Part shown: positions 15,761 to 24,594 of the stretch, piece by piece
How the letters are laid out: every line of letters starts with the position of its first letter
How positions within the stretch are numbered: the stretch's first letter is position 1
Assembly (NCBI GenBank): GCA_943358175.1
Contig: CALRGV010000005.1
Span: forward strand, 31,335-95,334
DNA from: Candidatus Peribacteria bacterium
GTDB taxonomy: Bacteria > Patescibacteriota > Gracilibacteria > UBA1369 > LOWO2-01-FULL-3
Length of the DNA stretch: 64,000 nt
Reading direction: 5' to 3'
The notes under the pieces: model-generated
What the model saw: only the letters and a program-made list of their open reading frames with translations
The model's database searches: none
What the model was told of the DNA's origin: nothing
Made by a program: the position numbers and the translations under genes

Positions 15761-17656
15761 TTAAAAAGTTTTCTGAGCTCTCAATTCTTCCATTTTCCGC
15801 AGCATCTTGATCTTTTTAGTCTGCAGATCATTGATTTTTGCCAAATCATTTTGATCAAAAAGTGGGGGATTGGACAGACTCTTCTCGGCCAATAAATCAA
15901 TCAATTCAGCAGCAGTCTCAACATTGATTGTATAAGCCGTAAAATGCACGTTCATTTCCACATAATCCGCGTATGTATCCAATAGCTTCAGAGTTTGCTT
16001 CAAGTATTTTGAAAAATCCACCACTTCCACTTTTCCATTAAATATCTGTTTGAAGTATTCCAAGTAATATTTGAAGTCATTCATGGGATTGAGCTTCAAG
16101 GCCTGCAACGCATCTTTTGCGCAGTCATCGGCATTATTGAGAATATATTCCTCGCCACAATCAATCTGAGCTTTGAGATACCAGGCCTCCGCGTCCAGGG
16201 GATTTAGAGTTAAGAAATAATCCAGATTGGCTTGCGCGTCCTGGAAGTTTTTCGCTACCAATTTATCTTTGGCCACGGCCAGAAAATGATCACGTGGGTA
16301 CAAAGAATGATCTAAGGCCTTTTGATTATTATTGAAATGGCTCAAAAATAAAAAGTAAACCTCCCATATGGAAATAAGAGCAACAATTAGAGCGAAAATC
16401 ACCGTGGAATAGTTACGGCATTCTTCAGTCTCTTTTACTACGGTAGAACGAATAAAAATCAAATAGATAAAGATTAACAGGAGATTCGCAAAGAAATTGA
16501 AATTATAATCGATCATACTGTGCGTGATTCCTCCTACCACCGCCAATCCCAAAATAAACACAAAATCTTTTGATTTCTGATCCAGATTCTTAAATCTCCT
16601 CAAAACCGTCACTGCAATCATTAGCAAAAATGCCAGAAAACAAACCATCGCCGGAATACCATTTTCCACAGCAATTTTTAAGAAAATATTATGCGGATGA
16701 TCGGCATTTGCCAGGAAGGTTTTTTGAATTGGATTGTAAGCATAACGGAAACTAAAAGGACCCCATCCTAGCAGCGGTTTTTCCAATGATAATTCTATTG
16801 CCGCCTTCCAGAAATCTATCCTTTCCTGCTTTGAAGTCACACTGTCATCATTACCAAAAGTAACGCGCTCTTGAACATTTATCACCTTATGTTCAAAACT
16901 TCTCAAATAATTAGTCGCAAAAAATATTCCCACAGCTGCTACCACTACGACACCGGCCACAAAAAACTGCTTAACATTTATTCTACGGAAGTAATAAATC
17001 AACAGCAGCACGGCTTGCCCACCAAATACCAGGGCCGCTCCTCTTGAAAAAGTCAGCAGCAAGCTCGCAATGGTGAAAATAATAATCACAGTCCTCCAGA
17101 AATTTGCTTTTGGATAATCGCTACGTAGCAAAAGTATCGGCCAGGTCATTAGCAAGAATAGCGCAAAGGCGTTTGGCCAGACATTTCCATTTCTCAAAAT
17201 ATTGAAGAAAGGTCCAAACATTCTGACCTCTGCCATCATGAAATAGATTACGAAACCCATGATTACCGCCAGCACAGTCGACATTTTTACTATTCTCAGG
17301 AATTTTTCTTTCCAAATCAGCTCCTGATTTGCATAGATAAGATAGAGCACGATGACCGATAAAAAGGCTAACACCTCACTGAATCCAAGATTTTTTGTCT
17401 GAGAAAAAGAGAAAGAAAAAATTATAAGTAGGCCGAACAGTAGGAGGAATATTTTTTCCCAGGAAATCTGCTCGCGAGCCTTTCTGAATTCAACCACCGC
17501 CAATGCCATCAAAAGCACGCCAAAAGCCAGCAGTATCGGATACTCTGCGCCGTAATCATATTTTTTAAATACCGGATTAAAAAGATCCACCACAAAGAAT
17601 ATACCCAGCGCCCAAAGCGAAAAATTTTCCTTAAAGATTTTTAGCACATTTTTCAT
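15761..17656 (-). CDS. O-antigen ligase-like membrane protein with TPR-like tail
   Basis: About 631 residues with ten or more transmembrane helices in the first 430 residues. A Wzy_C/O-antigen ligase-type loop contains LGWGPFSFRYAYNP and HPHNIFLKIAVENGIPA (about 285-330). The C-terminal 170 residues are soluble and contain TPR-like helices (LNPLDAEAWYLKAQ). This family ligates or polymerises surface glycans at the membrane. I prefer ATG 17656 (MKNVLKIF): the upstream ATG at 17674 falls inside the terminator of the preceding gene. The downstream HAD gene follows 9 bases later. Confidence 0.75.
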   Translation of the reverse strand: MKNVLKIFKENFSLWALGIFFVVDLFNPVFKKYDYGAEYPILLAFGVLLMALAVVEFRKAREQISWEKIFLLLFGLLIIFSFSFSQTKNLGFSEVLAFLSVIVLYLIYANQELIWKEKFLRIVKMSTVLAVIMGFVIYFMMAEVRMFGPFFNILRNGNVWPNAFALFLLMTWPILLLRSDYPKANFWRTVIIIFTIASLLLTFSRGAALVFGGQAVLLLIYYFRRINVKQFFVAGVVVVAAVGIFFATNYLRSFEHKVINVQERVTFGNDDSVTSKQERIDFWKAAIELSLEKPLLGWGPFSFRYAYNPIQKTFLANADHPHNIFLKIAVENGIPAMVCFLAFLLMIAVTVLRRFKNLDQKSKDFVFILGLAVVGGITHSMIDYNFNFFANLLLIFIYLIFIRSTVVKETEECRNYSTVIFALIVALISIWEVYFLFLSHFNNNQKALDHSLYPRDHFLAVAKDKLVAKNFQDAQANLDYFLTLNPLDAEAWYLKAQIDCGEEYILNNADDCAKDALQALKLNPMNDFKYYLEYFKQIFNGKVEVVDFSKYLKQTLKLLDTYADYVEMNVHFTAYTINVETAAELIDLLAEKSLSNPPLFDQNDLAKINDLQTKKIKMLRKMEELRAQKTF

Positions 17657-17671
17657 ATGGCGACACAATAC

Positions 17672-17703
17672 CAAAAAAGGCCCCGTAATTTCCAGAGCCT
17701 TTT
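17672..17703 (-). terminator. Rho-independent terminator
   Basis: On the minus strand AAAAGGCTC and GGGCCTTTT form a 9-bp stem with one wobble, ending in a T6 run. It terminates the small gene at 17730 and helps rule out the longer start of the next gene. Confidence 0.75.
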
Positions 17704-17729
17704 ATGATTTACCTTAATTCGGCACTTTA

Positions 17730-17942
17730 TTATTTCTTGCAACTACCACAGCAGCCACCGCTACCACATGGGCAGAAACCGCTAACAGCATAGAGTAGTA
17801 CGCCAGCCGGCCACCATTTCATTACCCAGTCACCAAAACTTCCGAGGTCTACACCTAGGTTTACTAAAAGTAGTGCTAGGGCGGTCACAGCTAAAATAGC
17901 AGGAGCTACCCAACGACACGCTGGACATTTGGATTCTTTCAT
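17730..17942 (-). CDS. Small Cys-rich membrane protein
   Basis: 70 residues. It begins MKESKCPACRW (a CPxC pair), has two hydrophobic helices (about 12-30 and 40-56) and ends CPCGSGGCCGSCKK, giving eight cysteines in all, clustered at both ends. This arrangement suggests a metal-binding or zinc-ribbon-like membrane peptide with both Cys clusters on the same side. The family is not recognised. It stands alone between hflX (divergent) and the O-antigen ligase-like gene and has its own terminator. Confidence 0.6.
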   Translation of the reverse strand: MKESKCPACRWVAPAILAVTALALLLVNLGVDLGSFGDWVMKWWPAGVLLYAVSGFCPCGSGGCCGSCKK

Positions 17943-18061
17943 ATTTTTGAGGTTAGAAATTAATTAACAAATAGCACATCTGTAAAATTTCTGCAACCAG
18001 CGCGGAGCGTAGAGAGGCGGCATTGTTTCTTTTTTTTAAATTTTTCTGTTAAACTTCATCC

Positions 18062-19333
18062 ATGAAAATGATCACAGTCAAGCAGAAGATGCGCGCAATT
18101 CTTGTGGATGTGATTGATAGTCGCACGCCAAAAAATGATGCCGAAAAGCGTCTGATAGAAATGGAAAGCCTGGTGAATACTTATGGGGGAATTGTCGTGA
18201 TGAAAGCTATTCAAAAACGTGGCATTCCAGACTACGACACTTATATTGGCAAAGGAAAACTGGAGGAAATCGTAAAGATGGGTGAAGAAATGGAAGCGGA
18301 TATTCTCATCATTAATAATATCCTCAAACCGAAACAGATTTTCAACCTTGATGAAACCCTGGGCAAAGTGGGAATGAAATCCTGGGATAGAGTGGATCTG
18401 ATTCTGAAAATTTTTGATAAACATGCCAAAACCACGGAAGCAAAATTGCAAATTGAATTGGCCGCCATAAAGCACATGGGTCCGCGTATTTACAATATGG
18501 GTATAGATCTTTCCCAGCAGGCCGGAGCCAGGGGTACACTTGGTGGTCAAGGAGAAACCAATATCGAGCTTATGAAGCGCCATCTCCAGGGCCACGAACT
18601 CACTCTTCTCAAAAAGCTGGAACATTACGAGTTAATAAATAAGGGTCATCGCGATCGTCGCAAGCGTCAGAATTTTCAAAGCGTGGCGATTGTGGGATAT
18701 ACCAACGCCGGGAAAAGCTGTCTGCTAAACGCTCTTACCGGTAAAGACCTATATATTGCCGATGAACTTTTTGCGACACTCGACACCAGAGTTGCAAAAA
18801 TTTACATCCCCCCGGCCGTCAGTACTGCCGAAGACGGTAAATACGTGTCAGGCCGGGAAATAATGCTCTCTGATACCATTGGTTTTATCCAGGATTTACC
18901 CCCGGGTCTGATTCAAGCCTTCAAATCCACTCTGGCTGAAGCTATAGCTGCCGATCTGATTCTGCATGTCATTGATATGAGCGATCCGGATTTGCACGAA
19001 AAGATTGAAGTGGTGGAGGATATTTTGAAGCAGCTCGGACTACAGGAACGTAAAAAAATCTATGTTTTCAATAAAGTCGATTTGCTTGCCAACCGCATTG
19101 TTTTTGAAGATCCCGAACAAGTCCCTGAATTAAAACGCCAGGGAGGACTGATAAAAGCGGGGGAATATGCCTCCCATTTGCTCGGTTGGCATGACAACAA
19201 ACAGCATGAAGCCGCCACTAAACTCATATGCCTCCTCAAGGAGAAGCATGGAGAATTTCAGCCTGTTTTTGTCTCCGCTCACCAGAAGGTGAATCTTGAA
19301 AAATTGATAAAAACCATTGATGAAAATGTTTGA
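18062..19333 (+). CDS. hflX: GTPase HflX
   Basis: 423 residues, full family length. The N-terminal HflX domain includes TYIGKGKLEEI and the glycine-rich LSQQAGARGTLGGQGETNIE (about 145-165). The G domain follows: G1 GYTNAGKS (212-219), G3 DTIGFIQDLPPGL, G4 NKVD. HflX binds 50S ribosomes and rescues or splits stalled ribosomes, often under stress. It ends in TGA, evidence for the standard stop assignment in this genome. Compared with other HflX it carries an extra stretch in the G domain (PPAVSTAEDGKYVSGREI) between G2 and G3. Confidence 0.95.
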   Translation: MKMITVKQKMRAILVDVIDSRTPKNDAEKRLIEMESLVNTYGGIVVMKAIQKRGIPDYDTYIGKGKLEEIVKMGEEMEADILIINNILKPKQIFNLDETLGKVGMKSWDRVDLILKIFDKHAKTTEAKLQIELAAIKHMGPRIYNMGIDLSQQAGARGTLGGQGETNIELMKRHLQGHELTLLKKLEHYELINKGHRDRRKRQNFQSVAIVGYTNAGKSCLLNALTGKDLYIADELFATLDTRVAKIYIPPAVSTAEDGKYVSGREIMLSDTIGFIQDLPPGLIQAFKSTLAEAIAADLILHVIDMSDPDLHEKIEVVEDILKQLGLQERKKIYVFNKVDLLANRIVFEDPEQVPELKRQGGLIKAGEYASHLLGWHDNKQHEAATKLICLLKEKHGEFQPVFVSAHQKVNLEKLIKTIDENV

Positions 19334-19417
19334 GGTATTGAGATTGTTGGCTTTCCACCTTGCTTTATAAAGTTTTGTAGTATAAACTGCAGCCCATTAA
19401 TTAAATAAAAAATTACA

Positions 19418-20140
19418 ATGGCGTATAACCCAGGAGGTAGTCACAGAGGAGGCGGAGATCCAAGATTTGGAGGAGGAAGAAGTGGCGGAGGCGGAGGTAG
19501 AAGCTTTGGCGGCGGATACGGCGGTGGCCGTGGCGGCGACAGAGGCAGCAGAGGACCTGCGGAAATGCACCAAGCTACCTGCAGTGAATGCAGCAAATCT
19601 TGCGAAGTTCCGTTTAGACCAAGTGGTTCAAAACCTGTTTTTTGCAGTAATTGTTTCAAAGGTAAAGATAAAGAGAGAGGCGGTGGAGATTTCGAAAGAC
19701 GTGATTCAAGCGGCGGACGCAGAAGTTACGGCGACAGAGATTTCTCTGACAGACCACCAATGCAAATGCATCAAGCAGTTTGCAGCGAATGCGGCAATGA
19801 CTGCGAAGTGCCTTTCAAGCCATCTGGTGATAAGCCGGTTTATTGCAACAACTGTTTCGACAAAGTAGCAAAACCTGAAAGAAATGACAGAAAATCTGAA
19901 GGAAAAGGTGGTGCTGATTTTAACGCTAAATTCGAAATGTTGAACATCAAGCTCGACAGAATTTTGAAAGCTTTAGACGCTAATGCTTCTCATAAATCAG
20001 GCAAGGAATCAAAAGAAGCTGTAAAAGAATTGAAAGAAATGACTTTCGAAGCTCCAAAAGCCGCTAAAAAAGCCATCCCAACTGAGACAAAATCAGTTAT
20101 CAAAAAAGCTAAGTCAAAGGTAAAGAAGGCGAAGATGTAA
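19418..20140 (+). CDS. CxxC-x17-CxxC zinc-ribbon protein with RG-rich N-terminus
   Basis: 240 residues. The N-terminal 45 residues are Gly/Arg-rich (RGGGDPRFGGGRSGG-like), as in RNA-binding RGG tails. Two zinc-ribbon units follow, each CSEC...CEVPF(R/K)PSG.KPV(F/Y)C.NC, matching the CxxC-x17-CxxC domain (TIGR04272 type) common in CPR and related genomes. A helical segment (KFEMLNIKLDRILKAL) and a Lys-rich tail end the protein. Nucleic-acid binding is a reasonable inference; the function is unknown. It has its own terminator and no close partner gene. Confidence 0.8.
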   Translation: MAYNPGGSHRGGGDPRFGGGRSGGGGGRSFGGGYGGGRGGDRGSRGPAEMHQATCSECSKSCEVPFRPSGSKPVFCSNCFKGKDKERGGGDFERRDSSGGRRSYGDRDFSDRPPMQMHQAVCSECGNDCEVPFKPSGDKPVYCNNCFDKVAKPERNDRKSEGKGGADFNAKFEMLNIKLDRILKALDANASHKSGKESKEAVKELKEMTFEAPKAAKKAIPTETKSVIKKAKSKVKKAKM

Positions 20141-20166
20141 ATTTCAATTTCAATCTACAATAAAAT

Positions 20167-20194
20167 AAATCCCTTCAGCGATGAGGGGATTTTT
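20167..20194 (+). terminator. Rho-independent terminator
   Basis: AAATCCC (20167-20173) pairs with GGGATTT (20186-20192), followed by a T-run, 27 bases after the zinc-ribbon gene. It overlaps the end of the convergent toxin gene. Confidence 0.7.
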
Positions 20195-20570
20195 AGTTAA
20201 GATCAAATTCTTCGTATTGATGGGTCTCAATATCTTGAATAAGTCTGTCCATATTTTTGTTTATCTGGATCGCTATAGCTGGATTATTCATTGCCATATT
20301 CATACCAAATATTTTATCCTTCTTGAGTCGAATCAGCACAGGAACAACTTTATTATTTTCGGTCACTAAAAATACTATCATTCTTGCTCTATTCTTTCTG
20401 CCAATTCTTACTTTGAAAAATCTAAACCCAATTAAGCCACTTGGGGACTTCGTTTCAATTGCCAAGCCCTTTAGAACTTTTTTTGCACCATCAATTATAT
20501 CTCTTAGGTTGATAAATCGAGACAAAGGTTTAAATTCATGTTTAGCAATATATTGAGTTAGAACGAGCAT
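20193..20570 (-). CDS. RelE/ParE-like toxin candidate
   Basis: 125 residues. The basic central segment with KVRIGRKNRARMIVFLV and PVLIRLKKDK resembles the beta-strand core of RelE/ParE-type toxins, with a helical N-terminal region and an acidic C-terminal helix. It starts 4 bases after the stop of a small acidic-tailed protein, the usual antitoxin-first order of type II toxin-antitoxin modules. RelE relatives cleave mRNA on the ribosome and ParE relatives act on gyrase; the sequence does not decide which. The call rests on gene order plus weak fold resemblance. Confidence 0.6.
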   Translation of the reverse strand: MLVLTQYIAKHEFKPLSRFINLRDIIDGAKKVLKGLAIETKSPSGLIGFRFFKVRIGRKNRARMIVFLVTENNKVVPVLIRLKKDKIFGMNMAMNNPAIAIQINKNMDRLIQDIETHQYEEFDLN

Positions 20571-20574
20571 TAAT

Positions 20575-20814
20575 CTATTTTAATAATTTGGTTAATTTAG
20601 CAGCTTTTTCATTAATTAATTTGTCCTCAAATACAAATTCTTCAACATCTCGTTCTTTATTGATAATTGTGAGACCTAAGGATATTTCACCCTCCACAAA
20701 ACTTTTCATAGCATAAGTAAGCAAGGCTTTCAGCGTAATGCCCTCGTTTTTTGCCTTTTGGAGAGCCTTGTTTTTCAACTCTGAATCAGTTACGAAGGAA
20801 ACTTGAGTGGTCAT
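20575..20814 (-). CDS. Antitoxin-like small protein (RelB/RHH type)
   Basis: 79 residues from ATG 20814 (MTTQVSFVTDSELKNKALQK). A longer frame reaches 20910, but its extra residues are hydrophobic and unlike antitoxins. A short beta strand TQVSFVTD followed by two helices fits a ribbon-helix-helix/RelB DNA-binding unit, and the acidic and Lys-rich tail would wrap the toxin. Such antitoxins repress their own promoter. It lies immediately upstream of the toxin gene. Confidence 0.6.
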   Translation of the reverse strand: MTTQVSFVTDSELKNKALQKAKNEGITLKALLTYAMKSFVEGEISLGLTIINKERDVEEFVFEDKLINEKAAKLTKLLK

Positions 20815-20949
20815 TTGAGTGTATTTATTAGCTATATTTAAACTACTTATAGTATACATTGAAACTATGTTAAGGTAAAGCATGAAAAAAGCATATTTGA
20901 ACTTTAACACCCAAACATTAAATTTTCTTAAATTTTTCCTAAATTAATA

Positions 20950-21026
20950 TGGTGGGTCTGCCTGGACTTGAACCAGGGACCAATCGGTTATGAGCCGACT
21001 GCTCTAACCAGCTGAGCTACAGACCC
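20950..21026 (-). tRNA. tRNA-Met (anticodon CAU)
   Basis: 77 nt including an encoded CCA. The acceptor stem GGGTCTG/CAGACCC is perfect; the D-arm is TAGCTCAGCTGGTTAGAGCA; the anticodon loop is CTCATAA on a GTCGG/CCGAT stem; the T-arm is CCTGG-TTCAAGT-CCAGG. The CAU anticodon reads AUG. It is not initiator-like, so elongator Met is most likely, but Ile2 (lysidine-modified CAU) cannot be excluded. Confidence 0.92.
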
Positions 21027-21423
21027 ACGTTTTCAAGTAACACTGCCAAGCAAACAATTTCCAGATTCAGCCAGACATCGCAGTGAGTTTAATATAAAAA
21101 CCAATCTAAAGCAAAACTACTTCCCCAAAATTCGGGACCATCATCATTTTCGGCTTAGATAAGGTAATATCTAGATTTTACAAATAATTTTTGGGGAAGT
21201 TATTAAAAATACTTTTCTCTAATTTTGGCAAATCAAAGTGCGAAAAGTTTAAAAATTTTAGAATTAATTTAGGCCTGCTCCGGGTTAGACTCCCGGCATC
21301 TCAACCAGATTGATGCGAAAAAGACCGGCACATAAGGCCGATCTTTCTACTACGGGCTCCACCAGCGCACATTACATTTTTCAACTCTTAGACTTTTCCC
21401 CTACTTAGTTTTAATATCATCAC
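21027..21423. other. Intergenic region with a possible structured RNA
   Basis: No gene is seen between tRNA-Met and the GIY-YIG gene. The first 200 bases are A+T-rich and unremarkable, with a TTTGGGGAAGTT/AACTTCCCCAAAA inverted pair (about 21113-21127 and 21188-21201). The part from 21280 to 21346 has three consecutive stem-loops. Confidence 0.6.
21280..21346. ncRNA. Three tandem stem-loops, possible ncRNA
   Basis: CCGGG-TTAGACT-CCCGG (21280-21296), GCATC...GATGC (21296-21316) and a 10-bp stem 21320-21329/21337-21346. The last pairs perfectly as minus-strand RNA (one U-G) but has a C-A mismatch on plus, and on minus it is followed by U5. That favours a minus-strand transcript. The first stem looks like a tRNA T-arm, but no acceptor or anticodon arm accompanies it. 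Confidence 0.35.
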
Positions 21424-21669
21424 ATGCCCTTCTTCGTCTACATCCTCAAATGCAATGATGACACACTTTACGTTGGATCCACCAATGACCTTCATCGTCG
21501 TCTCCATCAGCACAACAATCTCAAATCCGGGGCCCATTACACGAAAATCCGCCGCCCGGTGGAACTGGTCTACTTTGAAAAACTGAAAACCCTAAGAGAA
21601 TCAAAGCAGAGAGAACACGCCCTCAAAAAACTCTCCAGAAAGGAAAAGTTGGCAATGATCTGGCACTAA
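21424..21669 (+). CDS. GIY-YIG domain nuclease (UPF0213/YhbQ-like)
   Basis: 81 residues, the usual size of stand-alone GIY-YIG proteins. FVYILKC (4-10) and LYVGSTNDLHRR supply the GIY...YVG core, with the catalytic Tyr and Arg, and the tail has the usual KLSRKEKLAMI. The family cleaves DNA, but single-domain members have no agreed role. The start context TTAATATCATCACATGCC recurs at 51046 and 58049. Confidence 0.85.
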   Translation: MPFFVYILKCNDDTLYVGSTNDLHRRLHQHNNLKSGAHYTKIRRPVELVYFEKLKTLRESKQREHALKKLSRKEKLAMIWH

Positions 21670-21680
21670 TCCGTTAATTA

Positions 21681-21689
21681 TGCTATAAT
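21681..21689 (+). promoter_or_regulatory. Extended -10 promoter element
   Basis: TGCTATAAT, an extended -10 with no clear -35, 35 bases upstream of the small gene at 21725. The same TGCTA core precedes 26353, 32474 and 51046. Confidence 0.5.
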
Positions 21690-21724
21690 TTCCAGATTTA
21701 ACATGCCATTTTAGAACCTATTTT

Positions 21725-21898
21725 ATGGACGCTCAAAACACCCAAAATCCGCAAAAAATCCTTACAAACGCCGAACTCAAGGCCAAACTTGATGAAGCCA
21801 CCAAGGACCTCAATCAATTTGACGAATTGGCAAATAAAGTTGAGGAACAACAGGAAATAGTAGCTATGGAACAACAAATGAATGATATAAATTTATGA
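21725..21898 (+). CDS. 57-residue charged coiled-coil protein
   Basis: Reads MDAQNTQNPQ...QMNDINL and is almost all charged and polar. The segment NAELKAKLDEATKDLNQFDELANK has heptad-like spacing, so a short coiled coil is likely. Its TGA stop overlaps the ATG of the next gene (ATGA, 21895-21898), a classic translational-coupling arrangement, and an extended -10 lies upstream. Not a recognised family. The overlap with a caspase-like gene suggests the two proteins work together. Confidence 0.6.
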   Translation: MDAQNTQNPQKILTNAELKAKLDEATKDLNQFDELANKVEEQQEIVAMEQQMNDINL

Positions 21899-24579
21899 TA
21901 CTTTTTTGTCGTAAAAATCAGCCAAATCGCCGTTTCGTTTTCTTCGGAGAAAATGGTCCGGATAGTCATGCATCCACGCAGGCTGAAATGGCCGATAAAC
22001 CCAAAGAAAAAATTGAACCTAAACTCCAAAATTCAGAAGACATCACCAAGGAAAGAGATGGGCTTTTGGCTCGCCACAATCAAGTTAATCAACGTATAGG
22101 TAATGCAAATAACAGATATGACAGGTGCAAAGAGATTGCAGAGAATAAACTTCCGGCAGGATCTGAGGCTCAGAAGATAGCACTGGACGCTTGCGTTAAA
22201 GCAAAAGGTAAGTTGGATAAAATTGACAGAGAGTTTCCAGTGGCAGACGAGCTGAGCCAAGATGTAATAAAGCATGAAGAAGTAATCAATAGAGCAGATA
22301 GCATTACTAGAAAAGTGGTAAGAGACTTAACCGATACTGAAAAACAGGAATTGGAGGCGAAAAAAACAGTAGATTCTTTGAGTGGATTTGGATTGAAGAC
22401 TGAAGCAATACAATCTATTTTTCAAGATAATGCCTCAAACATTTCTGACATATCTTTCATTATTAAGGATTTACAAGGTTTGAAAAGTGATGGAACAGAT
22501 GGTGACTTCAGAAAAATAGTAGATGATATAAATAAAATTGGTAATTTAGAAAAGTTTAACTCTAATCTTCGAGAATTAGGAAATCTCAAAATCCTATCTA
22601 CTCAACAAAAAATAGGTGTTATGGCTATGGATAAGGTTTTGGATGGTTCACTAAAAGTTGAAACAGTGATCAAGTATTTAACTGATGCTACCACTGATAA
22701 GAAATTCGACGTGGGTTTTGCGCTTAGTGTTATAGATACAATTAAAATGGATGAAGATATTGGTAGTCAACTCGAGGAATTAAAGTTTTATAATGACACT
22801 ACTGGAAGTCTAAAGGAACAAGGACTTGATGCTAAAATTGATGTAGCTTTGATGAGTAGTTTTGTGGATTTTGTTCGCAAAACACAGGATCTTGCAATAC
22901 CACTGGATTACAAAGTAGAGCTTTTTAAAATTGAAAATAACCCAACAGAAGCAATTGCTATATATCACTTGGCAGAAACTTCCGCGGTTTATAATGGGCA
23001 ATCTGTAATAGATTCAGTGAAGACAATTAAAGGATTTGACGCAAATATTAGCAAGGATGATGTTATTAAGGGCATAATGACGCTAGAAAAAGGATGTCGT
23101 CCAAAATTTGAGGAAGGGCTGCTTGGTTCTAAAAAGGTAGAAAGCAAAAACAGTGAACAAATTTCTGATGAAATGGATGAATATGCAAAAAAAATTGATG
23201 GTTATAGTGATTTTAAAAATGATTTTAAAAAAATTGCTCTTTTAATGAAGCTATATCCAAATGCAAAAGATGCATCTAATGGATTAGGAGGAAATGTTGA
23301 AATTTTAATTAAAGGTAAATCTGAAAGTATAAAAATTAGCGAAGCGTCGTTGTTTAAAGGTAATATGGGGGAGGCTTTATTGTTTATCTCCGAATTGAAA
23401 GGAAAAATAACGCCATCAGAAATAGTCCAAAGATGGGAAGAGGGTAAAAGAAATCCTGCGGAGATATTGGAACTCAGTAGATACACAGAGGATTACAAAT
23501 CAATGAATTATCCAGATCTGCCAATGAGTTTAGAATTAGGTCGTGCTTTAGGGAAAGTTCCTGGGCTTTATCCATTTGCGGCCATAGTCACAGGTAGAAC
23601 GGTAGTTGATAAATTTGGAAATGATGAATTTATGGCTTTTCTGGGGGATCCGGGATTAATGAATGCTATCAAAATCAATGAGATTTTTAATGGAAAAATA
23701 AAAGGTGAGCTTACGCCTGACGATGTAAAGTCTGCAGAGAAGTATCTAAATGCCGGGAGAGCACTTGATTTAGCTGGAGTAAAACCTGAGGAACTCAAGA
23801 TAAACGACGACAAAACTATTAGCATGCTGAATTCAAAGTTCGATGAGCTGGAGAATCATGCAAAAGCACATGAAAATGAGGAGTTATATTATTATGTGGA
23901 AAATGGAGTGAGAAAACCACGAGATGTTATTTTCCTTGCCTCTAATGAAAGTGATCATGGAGATAAGCAATTTTATAGCAAAGATTTAATAGCAAGTTTT
24001 TTGAAACAAGGGATTGATTTTACGGATACTACTAAGCCAAAAGCTCTCTTTGCCACAAAAGATTCATCACCTACCCCGGAGGAAGCAGATGAGACAAAGA
24101 AAGATTTAATAGCACGTCTGACAAGTGCTACTCCACCACTGACATTTACCTTCAATGGGCACTCGGGTAGTGATGGGAAAGTATCCGGAATATATTATGA
24201 TAAAAATGCTTGCTTGTCAGAGGAAGAGCTTGCTGGAATTATAAAAACACGATCGAAGAATGCCAAATTTAGCAGAGAACTTCTTGCAAAAGACACTTAT
24301 CTTCTTTCTGGTTGTGATACACGTCGAGTTGTCACTAATGTATATAAACTGGTTCTACAGAATAAGGACATTGTAATTCCAAGGATGGGAGGCGCATCAG
24401 ATTATGGATTCAAAGTAGGAATAGATGGTAATCACGCTAAGGACACACTACAAGTTAATGATAGTGATGCAGCAAAAATTGGAGGATTAGGTAACCTAAA
24501 CAAGACAAACCACGGACGATCCACGTTTATGTTCGCAAGAAACAAGGACAACATCCCACAACAAGTTGTCGGACCCTAG
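21895..24579 (+). CDS. Large protein with caspase/CHAT-like C-terminal domain
   Basis: 894 residues, no signal peptide beyond a short hydrophobic N-terminus. Residues about 45-150 are charged and coiled-coil-like. The middle 500 residues are helical repeats without known motifs. The C-terminal 200 residues resemble clan CD cysteine peptidases: a beta strand ending TFTFNGHSGSDG (candidate catalytic His) and a second strand ending DTYLLSGCDTRRVV (candidate catalytic Cys), spaced as in caspase, clostripain and CHAT domains. Expression is coupled to the 57-residue protein upstream by an ATGA overlap. Proteolytic function is inference from this dyad; the rest is unrecognised. Possible role in regulated proteolysis or defence. 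Confidence 0.55.
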   Translation: MILFCRKNQPNRRFVFFGENGPDSHASTQAEMADKPKEKIEPKLQNSEDITKERDGLLARHNQVNQRIGNANNRYDRCKEIAENKLPAGSEAQKIALDACVKAKGKLDKIDREFPVADELSQDVIKHEEVINRADSITRKVVRDLTDTEKQELEAKKTVDSLSGFGLKTEAIQSIFQDNASNISDISFIIKDLQGLKSDGTDGDFRKIVDDINKIGNLEKFNSNLRELGNLKILSTQQKIGVMAMDKVLDGSLKVETVIKYLTDATTDKKFDVGFALSVIDTIKMDEDIGSQLEELKFYNDTTGSLKEQGLDAKIDVALMSSFVDFVRKTQDLAIPLDYKVELFKIENNPTEAIAIYHLAETSAVYNGQSVIDSVKTIKGFDANISKDDVIKGIMTLEKGCRPKFEEGLLGSKKVESKNSEQISDEMDEYAKKIDGYSDFKNDFKKIALLMKLYPNAKDASNGLGGNVEILIKGKSESIKISEASLFKGNMGEALLFISELKGKITPSEIVQRWEEGKRNPAEILELSRYTEDYKSMNYPDLPMSLELGRALGKVPGLYPFAAIVTGRTVVDKFGNDEFMAFLGDPGLMNAIKINEIFNGKIKGELTPDDVKSAEKYLNAGRALDLAGVKPEELKINDDKTISMLNSKFDELENHAKAHENEELYYYVENGVRKPRDVIFLASNESDHGDKQFYSKDLIASFLKQGIDFTDTTKPKALFATKDSSPTPEEADETKKDLIARLTSATPPLTFTFNGHSGSDGKVSGIYYDKNACLSEEELAGIIKTRSKNAKFSRELLAKDTYLLSGCDTRRVVTNVYKLVLQNKDIVIPRMGGASDYGFKVGIDGNHAKDTLQVNDSDAAKIGGLGNLNKTNHGRSTFMFARNKDNIPQQVVGP

Positions 24580-24594
24580 GTATTATAGCTAAAC

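Noticed and set aside
18062..19333. Alternative code with UGA read as glycine
   Set aside because: hflX, the 21725 gene and the 38957 gene end at TGA at sensible lengths, and no gene has internal TGA at conserved glycine positions.
21280..21310. tRNA gene 3' half
   Set aside because: A T-arm-like hairpin followed by a CCA-like end is present, but no matching acceptor strand or anticodon arm is found, and the loop has A in place of the invariant C56.
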